The position numbers were made by a program, and so were the translations under genes. A DNA stretch of 64,000 nt, taken from Pseudochryseolinea flava. Its GTDB lineage: Bacteria; Bacteroidota; Bacteroidia; Cytophagales; Cyclobacteriaceae. The stretch is from NCBI RefSeq assembly GCF_003286915.1, contig NZ_QMFY01000005.1:337168-401167 (forward strand). Direction: 5' to 3'. Of this stretch, positions 56,576-64,000 are shown one piece after another (position 1 is the first letter of the stretch; each line of letters starts with the position of its first letter). The notes beneath the pieces were generated by a model. It had not been told where the DNA came from, did no database searches, and saw only the letters and a program-made list of their open reading frames with translations.

Positions 56576-59500
56576 ATGAGACTCTTTATTTCAGTCATCA
56601 TCACCTTCTGTGCGGCGATTCTTCTTCCGATATGGGCGAAAGCGCAGTGCGGCACCATTCAAGGATTGACAACAGCGCTTACGGGAGAAACGAAAAATTA
56701 TTCTTATTGCTACAACAGCGGAGCATTCACTAGTGCACAATGGACCGTAACGAAAGGAACATTACTTTCCTCTAGCCTTTCGAGTGATGGTACTACGGCA
56801 TTTGCAACCGTACGTTGGGATGTACAAGGCACCGGCACATTGCAGCTTCGCGATGGCGTAGTGCTTCAAACCAAAAACATCACCATCAACTGTTCGACAT
56901 TGCCTACACCAACATATTCACCGGCATCACCCTATGTCTGCGGAAATGGTGCATTAACCTTGACAGCAAGTGGTGGCACAGGAAATACAGTACGATGGTT
57001 TACAGCACAGACGGGCGGAACACAACTCGCACAAGCATCGGCCTATACGACACCGACAATCAGTTCAACAACTTCATATTACATCGCGACCTACAACACC
57101 ACGAGTACTTGCAGCAGCAGTCCTCGCGTTCAGATCACAGTCACCACCAATCCGATACCTGGTGTGCCGGCGGTCACAGGGGGATCAACATGTGTCGGCT
57201 CGTCAGCAACATTAAGTGCAACGCCTGGCACCAATGGGACGCAGATCAAATGGTTCGACGCGCCAACCAATGGCAATCTGTTGTTTACAGGAACTACATT
57301 TACAACGCCGCCACTCATGGCGAGTGCAACGTATTATGCGGCAACTTACAATGCAGCGGGTACATGTTCTTCTGCGCGAATTGCAGTACAAGCCAACATA
57401 GTAGCGGCGACACCTTACTTTGTTGAAGGCGGCCCCGATGACGTCATCTACGGCGCAGGGTCACTTACTATAACGTTGGCCGCAGGGCCAGGTGGAAACA
57501 ATGTACGCTGGTATGATGTACCGACAGGCGGAACGATGCTTTATCAGGGGAGCACGTTTACAACCCCTACGCTCACCGCTTCTAAAACTTACTATGCGGT
57601 GTCCTATAACTCATCGCTGAATTGTGAGAGCATGGTCCGTACACCGATCGTCGTCACAGTTATCCCTTTTATTATTCCAAGCAGTCTTAAACAAGAGATC
57701 GTACGCGTCGAAAATATTAAAACAGAAAGCCAACTTACAGCGTTGAACAATACGCAGAAGGTCACAAGCATCACTTACTTAGACGGTCTCAGCAGGCCGA
57801 AGCAGCAAGTAGCAGTGGCAGCAAGCACAAGCGGCAACGACATTGTACAGCCTGTAGAATTCGATGCTTTTGGCAGAACTCCGAAAACATACCTTCCCTA
57901 CGTAGCGTCTACCAATGACGGGAGTTTCAAAACGACGTATGTCAGCGATCAACTCAGCTTTTATGCAGACACGCTCGACGAGGTTGCTGATGACCCTTAT
58001 CCCTATGCGGTCGCAAAGTTTGAACGCTCACCCTCAGGGCGATTGAAAGAACAAGGCGGTATTGGAAATGGGTTTCAACCAGGACAAGGACACACGCAGA
58101 AACTAAACGTTACCTTCAACACAGGCGCAACCAACAGCGAGGCGGAAGAGGTGCGTTTGCTGAAATCGGATGGCAGCAGCGCCGGTTATTATGGTGCAAA
58201 TCTATTGTTACGCGCTGAATCGACGGACGGTGACGGCAGCAAACAAATCGTGTTTACTGATAAAGCAGGACGCGTGTTGGTGAAAAAGCAGGAGCTCGGC
58301 GAAACGATCAACTCTGTCATGGTGAACTACCTGCAAACCTACTACATATACGACGACTTCGATCGTATCCGTTACATCATCACACCAAAAGGCGTAGACT
58401 ACTTGCGTACCAACGGATGGCCTGCACTCAATGCAACATTACTGAATAGATATGCGCATCAATTCGTTTACGACAACCGCGGCAGGATTGTCGAGAAGAA
58501 AGTACCTGGACAAGATTGGATGTACTATGTGTATGACAAACAAAATCGTCTTGTACTTACACAGGATGGAATGCTACGCACGCCGAAAAAATGGATGTTC
58601 ATCAAATATGATTTTTCAGGACGTCCCGTGATGCAAGGACTTTATTACAATGCTACGCAGACAACACGCACAGCGATACAAGCCATGGTTGATGGCTTAT
58701 ACATCATTGGCAATGCGAGCTATCCTGAAACGGCAAGGGCTGAGAATCGAGGCACAACACTTCATGGTTACACCAACGTAAGCTTCCCAAAAATTAACAG
58801 CGACAATTCAGCACTTGAGATTCTCAGTGTTAATTATTATGATCATTACGACTTTGATTTCAACGGCACAGCTGACAGAAACTATCAAGCACAAGGATGG
58901 GCAGGTGAGGGGCAACCTTTCCGTGCGCGTGGACTTCCAACAGGGAGCAAGCGAATTATCCTCGGCACGAGTAATTGGTTGTATAACTATGTTTTCTACG
59001 ACAAGTATAGCCGCGTGATCCAGGTGCACAGCAACAATCACTTGTCGCCCACCATCGATAACATCACGACGAATCTTTATGATTACACCAAACTGATCAA
59101 ATCTAAAACATACCACAATGCTGGCTCGGGAAGAGTAGCGACGATCGAGAATAGCTACAGCTACGACCCGCAAGGAAGGCTCGTCGGTGTAAGCCAGAAT
59201 AACAACGATGGCTTGGGAAGTAAGCTGCTCGTGGCCTACACATACAACGCGCTCGGGCAGATGGTTGATCAGAAATTACACAACACCGGCGGATCTAATT
59301 TCTTGCAGTCGGTTGACTATCGTTATACCATTCAGGGAGCGATCGCTTCCATCAACAATGCAGGATTGGATGTCGCCTCGAACAATGACGATGTTGACGA
59401 TTACTTCGGGATGGAGTTCCTATACCAAACTGTTGCCTCGGGCATGAACAATACGGCGCGATACAATGGCAATGTGAGCGCGATCAAATGGAAAGGCATC

Positions 59501-62029
59501 GGGGCAAAAAAAGGAAGTGACGAACAACGGAGCTATTCTTACAGCTATGACAAATCCGGTAAGTTGAAGGATGCCACCTATAAAGTAAGCGACGCAGCAG
59601 GCTGGACAAAGGAAAGTAACGCGCTCAACGAAAGCACCACCTACGATCATAACGGAAATCTAAAATCGCTGAAACGCAACCAACGCAAAGGCTTCTTAGC
59701 CCTTGGTAGTAAAGGAACGTACATCTCAGAGAGCATCGACGACCTCACGTACGAGTATAGCACGACCGTCGCCGATCAATTGCTTAAAGTTACTGACGCT
59801 ACAACGAAGAAAGAAGGCTTTGATAACGGTGGGAGTGCTGCGAACAGTGACTTTTCTTACGACGTAAACGGAAATTTACTGACCGACAATAATAAGGGTA
59901 TTACGAGCAACATCACCTACAATTTCTTCGGCAAGCCTACACAGATCACGTATACCGATGGCCGTAAACTTGAATACGTTTATGATGCAGGCGGTTCAAA
60001 GCTCTCGATGAAACTGTATGAGGGAACTACGTTGAAAAGTACTACCGACTATGTAGGTGGGTTTGTGTATGAGAATGAAACGCTGAGCTTCTTTGCGGCC
60101 CCAGGAGGACGCGTTGTGAAAAAGGGAAATACCTACGAGCACCAGTATGCTATTGCCGATCACCAAGGAAATACGAGGGTATTGTTCACGTCGGCAACCC
60201 CGGCGCAGCACACCTTAACGGCAACGTTCGAAGGCGCCGGTAGCGACAGCACGTCACGCTTCGGAAATCTGCCGACCATTAGCCCATCTGCCGCGGCAAA
60301 CCATACCGCCGGTGGGAGCAGAGCCATTCGCATGAATAAGGACCTGCAGCTGGCGATGACGAAAAGTTTGAAGGTATACCCCGGCGACGAGGTAGACCTC
60401 GAAGTCTATTCCTATCACGAAGGGAATAGTGGTTTTGGAACACTGTCGGCATCGACACCAAATTTGATCACGGCAATCGCGACCGCATTCGGCGGTGTGA
60501 ATGGCGCACCCGGCGAAAGCGGTATGATCTACAACGGCGTGAACACCGGACTTAACGCCATACCGCTTGGCGGCAACGAAGGCGATGATCAGCCGGCAGC
60601 GTATCTGAATTATTTTCTGTTCGACAAAAACTACAATATGCTCGACCTCGGTTTTAAGCTTGTCGACGCAACTACCTGGCAAAAGAACAGAAATTATATT
60701 TCCGATATCAAGATTAAAGAAGCCGGATACATGTTCGTCTTCTTGAGCTACGACAATATTGAGTCCGCTAACTTTGTCTACTTCGATGACCTGAACATCA
60801 CGCTCACCAAGAGTAATGTTATCCAATACAACGATTATTATCCCTTTGGACTAGAAGCCGCAACCAGTTGGACACGCGAGAACAATAGCAACAGCTTTCT
60901 TTACAATGCCGGCAATGAGTTGAACAAAACTTCAGGCTGGTATGAGATGTTCTACCGCGGCTACGATCCTGCGTTGGGCAGAATGTTACAGGTAGATCCT
61001 TATGCCACAAGTTTCGCGTCTTCAACGCCATACAACTATGCGTTAAATAGCCCCGTGATGGGTAACGATCCCTCAGGCGGTTATGCGTACATGAGCAACA
61101 ATTTTGGTAGGGAGATGATAGACGCAAGGTCGAGTATGCTGGAAGGTAATGGCTGGGCGATTAGTATGACGCCGTCCGAGTATGGCAGTGGTGCTGGCGG
61201 GGGTGGGATGTATGCTGTGAACACGGACGTTTTTGGGTACTCGCATGAAGATCTCTACGGACGCAATCCAACAGGGATGGCGGCGAAAATGATGGCAGAG
61301 AGCCGCCTTAGCAACATGAGCGCCTCGCAGAAGTTTGAATATGGTAATTTAGTTGGTGCTAAGATGGAGTTGTGGTCAAGGTGGCGTAGATGGACTTCCT
61401 CTGATGGGACGTTCTTAGGTGAAGATTTTTTGGGTTATTTTTGGAAGGAAAGTCTTCAGCAAAACCAACCAAAATCCAAGACATATTCCGTTGGTCAATT
61501 CATCGAGCATTGGGAGATAAAGCATGGAAGGCCAATGACCCCCGAAGAAAAAAAAATACTAGCTTCCGGATGCATTGGGATAACAAGTCTAGAACTTGGT
61601 AGAAATCGTGATCCTGTATCAGGTGCACCTCGAAATGAACTAGCTTATTCTTCTTTTGAAAAAGCGCTGGCTGTGGCAGCATCAATCGAAAAAGCTATCG
61701 ACGATAGTGCTCCGGGAACGTTTAATGAAAATTCTCGTGTAATTATATATAGCGTCAGATTTTGGGCTAGATATGTAGATGGATTTCAACCTGACAAAAA
61801 TGGAAGAGTAGATATGGGTGGCTTTGACGCGTCGACAGCTGGATTACCTGGTTACGTAAGCTTTGACTTTGGGTTATACGATTCGTCGACGGGAAAATGG
61901 TGGCATGCCAATCATAGCGAACCCGGAATGAAAGTCTATGAAAGTACATTAAGTCACTTTTCAAGAAAGCTAGCCGACTTTAACAGACAAGTGTTTGTAG
62001 TTGCTATAACAACTGTTAAATTGAAATGA
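56576..62029 (+). CDS. RHS polymorphic toxin: Ig-like repeats, DUF6443, RHS core, C-terminal toxin
   Basis: 1817 residues. Signal peptide; three Ig-like repeats at about 110-365 (each with TFTTPPL / YYAATYN-type motifs); DUF6443 at about 370-520 (SLKQEIVRVENI, VTSITYLDGLSRPKQQ); RHS YD repeats to about 1250; RHS-associated core at about 1420-1500 (YYPFGLEA, YRGYDPALGRMLQVDPYA, YALNSPVMGNDPSG). The last 317 residues are variable and end in a domain with SGCIGIT (Cys about 1666) and WWHANHSEPG (His about 1777), possibly a papain/transglutaminase-like toxin. No toxin family is certain. Confidence 0.85.
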   Translation: MRLFISVIITFCAAILLPIWAKAQCGTIQGLTTALTGETKNYSYCYNSGAFTSAQWTVTKGTLLSSSLSSDGTTAFATVRWDVQGTGTLQLRDGVVLQTKNITINCSTLPTPTYSPASPYVCGNGALTLTASGGTGNTVRWFTAQTGGTQLAQASAYTTPTISSTTSYYIATYNTTSTCSSSPRVQITVTTNPIPGVPAVTGGSTCVGSSATLSATPGTNGTQIKWFDAPTNGNLLFTGTTFTTPPLMASATYYAATYNAAGTCSSARIAVQANIVAATPYFVEGGPDDVIYGAGSLTITLAAGPGGNNVRWYDVPTGGTMLYQGSTFTTPTLTASKTYYAVSYNSSLNCESMVRTPIVVTVIPFIIPSSLKQEIVRVENIKTESQLTALNNTQKVTSITYLDGLSRPKQQVAVAASTSGNDIVQPVEFDAFGRTPKTYLPYVASTNDGSFKTTYVSDQLSFYADTLDEVADDPYPYAVAKFERSPSGRLKEQGGIGNGFQPGQGHTQKLNVTFNTGATNSEAEEVRLLKSDGSSAGYYGANLLLRAESTDGDGSKQIVFTDKAGRVLVKKQELGETINSVMVNYLQTYYIYDDFDRIRYIITPKGVDYLRTNGWPALNATLLNRYAHQFVYDNRGRIVEKKVPGQDWMYYVYDKQNRLVLTQDGMLRTPKKWMFIKYDFSGRPVMQGLYYNATQTTRTAIQAMVDGLYIIGNASYPETARAENRGTTLHGYTNVSFPKINSDNSALEILSVNYYDHYDFDFNGTADRNYQAQGWAGEGQPFRARGLPTGSKRIILGTSNWLYNYVFYDKYSRVIQVHSNNHLSPTIDNITTNLYDYTKLIKSKTYHNAGSGRVATIENSYSYDPQGRLVGVSQNNNDGLGSKLLVAYTYNALGQMVDQKLHNTGGSNFLQSVDYRYTIQGAIASINNAGLDVASNNDDVDDYFGMEFLYQTVASGMNNTARYNGNVSAIKWKGIGAKKGSDEQRSYSYSYDKSGKLKDATYKVSDAAGWTKESNALNESTTYDHNGNLKSLKRNQRKGFLALGSKGTYISESIDDLTYEYSTTVADQLLKVTDATTKKEGFDNGGSAANSDFSYDVNGNLLTDNNKGITSNITYNFFGKPTQITYTDGRKLEYVYDAGGSKLSMKLYEGTTLKSTTDYVGGFVYENETLSFFAAPGGRVVKKGNTYEHQYAIADHQGNTRVLFTSATPAQHTLTATFEGAGSDSTSRFGNLPTISPSAAANHTAGGSRAIRMNKDLQLAMTKSLKVYPGDEVDLEVYSYHEGNSGFGTLSASTPNLITAIATAFGGVNGAPGESGMIYNGVNTGLNAIPLGGNEGDDQPAAYLNYFLFDKNYNMLDLGFKLVDATTWQKNRNYISDIKIKEAGYMFVFLSYDNIESANFVYFDDLNITLTKSNVIQYNDYYPFGLEAATSWTRENNSNSFLYNAGNELNKTSGWYEMFYRGYDPALGRMLQVDPYATSFASSTPYNYALNSPVMGNDPSGGYAYMSNNFGREMIDARSSMLEGNGWAISMTPSEYGSGAGGGGMYAVNTDVFGYSHEDLYGRNPTGMAAKMMAESRLSNMSASQKFEYGNLVGAKMELWSRWRRWTSSDGTFLGEDFLGYFWKESLQQNQPKSKTYSVGQFIEHWEIKHGRPMTPEEKKILASGCIGITSLELGRNRDPVSGAPRNELAYSSFEKALAVAASIEKAIDDSAPGTFNENSRVIIYSVRFWARYVDGFQPDKNGRVDMGGFDASTAGLPGYVSFDFGLYDSSTGKWWHANHSEPGMKVYESTLSHFSRKLADFNRQVFVVAITTVKLK

Positions 62030-62030
62030 T

Positions 62031-62354
62031 ATGATTAATAATTCGTTGATTGTTAATTTAATTTGTTTGATGATGACTATGTTTTGTTGTCAAAATTCTG
62101 AAAAAATTCTGGTAACCGGCGTCGCCATCGATTGTAAGGCAGGCGCCGGGGTACTAACTGTTCCCGATAGTTCTCTGTATTACGTGGATGGAATTGATTA
62201 TTGGGAGGACAACGTACTGGGAAGAAGAATTCGCGTTGAGGGAAAACTGCTTCTTAGAAATTTTCCTGCGCGCAAGGATGGCGTTGCTGTCCAGTCAATC
62301 GTCGGAGACAGCGTACGCTTTATACTCGATCCGCGATGGGAATTAGTTAGGTAG
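62031..62354 (+). CDS. Small lipoprotein, candidate immunity protein
   Basis: 107 residues with a lipoprotein-like N-terminus (LICLMMTMFCCQNSE). The mature part (ILVTGVAIDCKAGAGVLTV, YYVDGIDYWEDNVLGRRIRVEGKL) reads as a small OB-like beta barrel. The start is 2 bp after the toxin stop, the usual place for the cognate immunity gene. A periplasmic or outer-membrane location would fit a toxin acting outside the cytoplasm. Confidence 0.65.
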   Translation: MINNSLIVNLICLMMTMFCCQNSEKILVTGVAIDCKAGAGVLTVPDSSLYYVDGIDYWEDNVLGRRIRVEGKLLLRNFPARKDGVAVQSIVGDSVRFILDPRWELVR

Positions 62355-62644
62355 GGTAATCCATTCAACTCTTAACTTCACAGGTGTTCTGATCTGGGCT
62401 GCTGATAGCATTGATGTGTTCCTGTACTCGGGCGTCGAGCAAATTTCATCTATCTCCGATTCTATTGGTGTGATTAAAAAACATTGATAGATTCCTAGAG
62501 AATCACAACGTACACCTTAGTGAGGGTAGCCTATATTTTTCTCATGCACCAGTTTGGTGGTACTCAACTTGTCGTAATGAAAAGCGTCTTTTGAAGCGAT
62601 GGTCGATATACGAAGTGAACGAATTCCCTGTGGGTATTCGGTAA
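62350..62644 (+). pseudogene. Possible decayed gene after the immunity gene
   Basis: Two open stretches without a good start meet at an A6 run (62476-62481): STLNFTGVLIWAADSIDVF upstream, and SEGSLYFSHAPVWWYSTCRN to EFPVGIR ending at 62644 in the next frame. Composition is protein-like but similarity cannot be tested. It could be a remnant of an older immunity or toxin cassette. Confidence 0.25.
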
Positions 62645-63017
62645 GAATAAGCGAGCGGAATGCTGATTCGTTGTTTGTTACTAAGGGTGACTGGTCAAAG
62701 TGAGTTGATATTTACATCGCAATGATCCGTGAGCTGGCTTCCTTTTGTTCTGATGCCTTTGGTGTTTGCGCCCTCGCTAATGCAAGTCTTCCTCTGGCCA
62801 TTTGATGACTGCCAATTGCTTTGCTCTAATACTGGATCGAAGTTCAAGTTAAGCGAAGCGTCACTTTTCAGTTCCTCTTCGCCGATTTCCAAATTTCGGA
62901 CAAGCGATCAATCCTATCGACTGTCAGCTACGATCAAAGCTTCGCCAAGTGGTGGGTTGGTAAAGCACCGTTCATGGAGAACTCTCTAGTTTACATCTCA
63001 CAAAATTGGTATCTTCA
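62645..63017. other. Non-coding stretch before the right end
   Basis: No convincing gene, hairpin or repeat seen. May contain further decayed cassette sequence. Confidence 0.35.
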
Positions 63018-63036
63018 GATCGCTATTCGGTGAGTA
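63018..63036. repeat. Right-end copy of the GATCGnnATTCGG motif
   Basis: GATCGCTATTCGGTGAGTA matches 49930-49948 at 17 of 19 positions and lies 68 bp before the GAGTTCG core, as there. Candidate integrase arm site. Confidence 0.65.
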
Positions 63037-63084
63037 GTACTATAACATGGAATTCAATTCCTTATATATCAATTTATTCAAGGA

Positions 63085-63109
63085 AGAGTTCGATTCTCTC
63101 CGGCTCCAC
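63085..63109. repeat. attR core: right copy of the 25-bp ssrA 3'-end repeat
   Basis: Identical to 30722-30746. Sequence on both sides differs from the ssrA copy, so it is a short core repeat and not a duplicated ssrA gene. Confidence 0.88.
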
Positions 63110-63116
63110 GATCCAA

Positions 63117-63147
63117 ATAAAAAACAGGTTTTACGGCCTGTTTTTTT
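63117..63147 (+). terminator. Terminator next to the right core, probably the original ssrA terminator
   Basis: Stem AAAACAGG (63121-63128) / CCTGTTTT (63137-63144), 8-nt loop, T7 tail, 10 bp after the attachment core. Before integration it would have followed ssrA directly. Confidence 0.7.
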
Positions 63148-63434
63148 GCTTTATGGGAAGTCACGTACAATGAGAAGTACAAAGGGTGTTTAAATTCTGA
63201 AAATCTCAAAAGGGATAGATGAATGTTAACATGATTTGTAGCGCTGTGAACATGATTGATAACATCAAAAAGGTTGGAATGCACTTCTTAAATCCAGTTT
63301 ATTGATGGTCACAGACAAACTTCAACGTCCATTGATCTTAGTGACACTACATCTCTCAAGTAGCCCTGCTACTATCAGTTTGGGCTTTAAGAGTACTTTT
63401 GAATACGTATATTGGTCGATAATCCGCGGCATTT
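63148..63434. other. Intergenic region, 287 bp, chromosomal side of the island
   Basis: Leads to the RES-like gene. No clear promoter box was picked out. Confidence 0.3.
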
Positions 63435-63911
63435 ATGATTAAGCTTGCCCCCAAGGAAGAAATAGAGAAACGCATTGCTGAAATTGAGATGTTGGATCTT
63501 AATACTGCCAGCATTGATGACATCAAAAATTTGTTAACCTTGTTGTTTACTGGCTACACATTAACAACACCGATAATCCCAGAAGGGACTTTAATATTTC
63601 GTGGAATCATATATAAAGACAAGCCAAAACTCGCATCTTATGTTTCTTTTCCACCTGCTGAATTTGCAGCTATAAATCGAGCAAGTAGACAAGGAGACTC
63701 TCATTTTTACGGATCAAATAGCAAGGCTACTATTCTTTATGAGACACATCCAGCACCGGGTGACCTAATTGCAATTTCAGAATGGGTGACAATGGACAAG
63801 TTGTTAGTTAATAACGTTGGATATACGGCTTCGAACTTTAAAGCTCTATTGTCAAAACGCAATGCGCCTGAGTTGACTATTTCGCTAAGTGTGACCCACC
63901 TATTTCGGTAA
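63435..63911 (+). CDS. RES-like domain protein, 3' end probably interrupted
   Basis: 158 residues. RES-type pattern: TLIFRGIIYKDKPK (arginine), FPPAEFAAINRASRQGDSHFYGSNSKATILYET (NRAS, FYGS, Glu). RES proteins degrade NAD and are often toxins with an Xre-family antitoxin; none is seen upstream here. The last codons (SVTHLF) come from a TGACCCACCT repeat that looks like an insertion-sequence end, so the true C-terminus is likely lost. Confidence 0.55.
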   Translation: MIKLAPKEEIEKRIAEIEMLDLNTASIDDIKNLLTLLFTGYTLTTPIIPEGTLIFRGIIYKDKPKLASYVSFPPAEFAAINRASRQGDSHFYGSNSKATILYETHPAPGDLIAISEWVTMDKLLVNNVGYTASNFKALLSKRNAPELTISLSVTHLFR

Positions 63912-64000
63912 TGATCTGACCCACCTTTTAGCTGCGTGGATTTGATGGTTCTAAGCTAGTGTTTTTCGGAAGAGTTTTTTAATGATTTTTTTCTTAACGA
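63891..64000. mobile_element. Possible IS21-like element end at the window edge
   Basis: TGACCCACCT occurs twice (63892-63901 and 63917-63926), 25 bp apart. IS21-family ends carry multiple short repeats of this sort. The rest of the element would lie beyond the window; no transposase is visible. Confidence 0.4.

Larger units (their letters stand above)
30746..63109. mobile_element. ssrA-integrated composite mobilisable genomic island, about 32.4 kb
   Basis: Bounded by a 25-bp direct repeat of the ssrA 3' end. It starts with an integrase gene about 260 bp from the left core and carries a second, broken integrase, a relaxase with RHH accessory protein, primase, ParA-like ATPase, RadC, defence-like genes and an RHS toxin locus. 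No type IV secretion genes were seen, so it would need a helper for transfer. A second internal right end near 50010 suggests two fused elements. Confidence 0.85.

Noticed and set aside
30746..63109. Self-transmissible conjugative element
   Set aside because: No TraG, VirB4-like ATPase or pore genes are present; only relaxase functions are seen.

Overview
The window looks like chromosome of a member of the Bacteroidota, most likely order Cytophagales. This rests on families typical of that group (DUF2851, DUF3078, DUF6443/RHS, TlpA-type proteins with a carboxypeptidase-like N-terminus, a TonB receptor, a surface lipoprotein with a CSDDDD-type export signal), on several promoters of the TAnnTTTG type, and on a tmRNA tag ending NYAMAA. 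No species can be named from the sequence alone.

Positions 1-30745 are ordinary chromosome. In order: an FtsK translocase cut by the left edge; LolA-like carrier; PyrF; a DUF2851 protein translationally coupled to a membrane protein; a NeuD-type acyltransferase; a nucleoside phosphorylase; an M16 peptidase; an O-methyltransferase; a LysM lytic transglycosylase; a single-domain response regulator; a DUF3078 protein; a HerA-like ATPase; a 7TMR-DISM receptor; dnaX on the minus strand, whose gamma and tau frames are joined at an A10 run; a thioredoxin-like protein; a periplasmic binding protein with a TonB receptor; a GH20 hexosaminidase; a sugar dehydrogenase lipoprotein; a ChaN-like protein; and the tmRNA gene ssrA.

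Positions 30746-63109 are a genomic island of about 32.4 kb inserted at the 3' end of ssrA. A 25-bp copy of the ssrA 3' end lies at 63085-63109, followed by what is probably the original ssrA terminator. The island starts with an intact and a broken tyrosine recombinase. Next come candidate defence cargo (GNAT-PIN protein with an ASCH partner, trypsin-like protease, four-helix membrane protein plus DUF4747-like protein, XRE regulator with a clear operator pair) and a minus-strand mobilisation module (RadC, relaxase, RHH accessory protein, ParA-like ATPase, primase, HTH proteins). A strong oriT candidate sits between the RHH protein and the next gene: two hairpins and an exactly 10-bp-phased TTGGA array. 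Then follow three HEPN-superfamily genes in a row (one with an in-frame stop), a GT25 glycosyltransferase and two membrane proteins. No conjugation pore genes were seen, so the element looks mobilisable rather than self-transmissible.

The island seems composite. At 49930-50010 there is a second copy of the right-end architecture, a GATCGnnATTCGGTGAGTA motif exactly 68 bp before a GAGTTCGATTCTC core, matching 63018-63098. The segment between these two ends (50011-63109) holds a polymorphic-toxin locus: a barrel protein, a large SpvB-like shell protein, a small secreted protein, an 1817-residue Ig/DUF6443/RHS protein with a variable C-terminal domain, and a small lipoprotein that is a candidate immunity protein. 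Beyond the island a RES-like gene appears cut near the right edge by an IS21-like repeat end.
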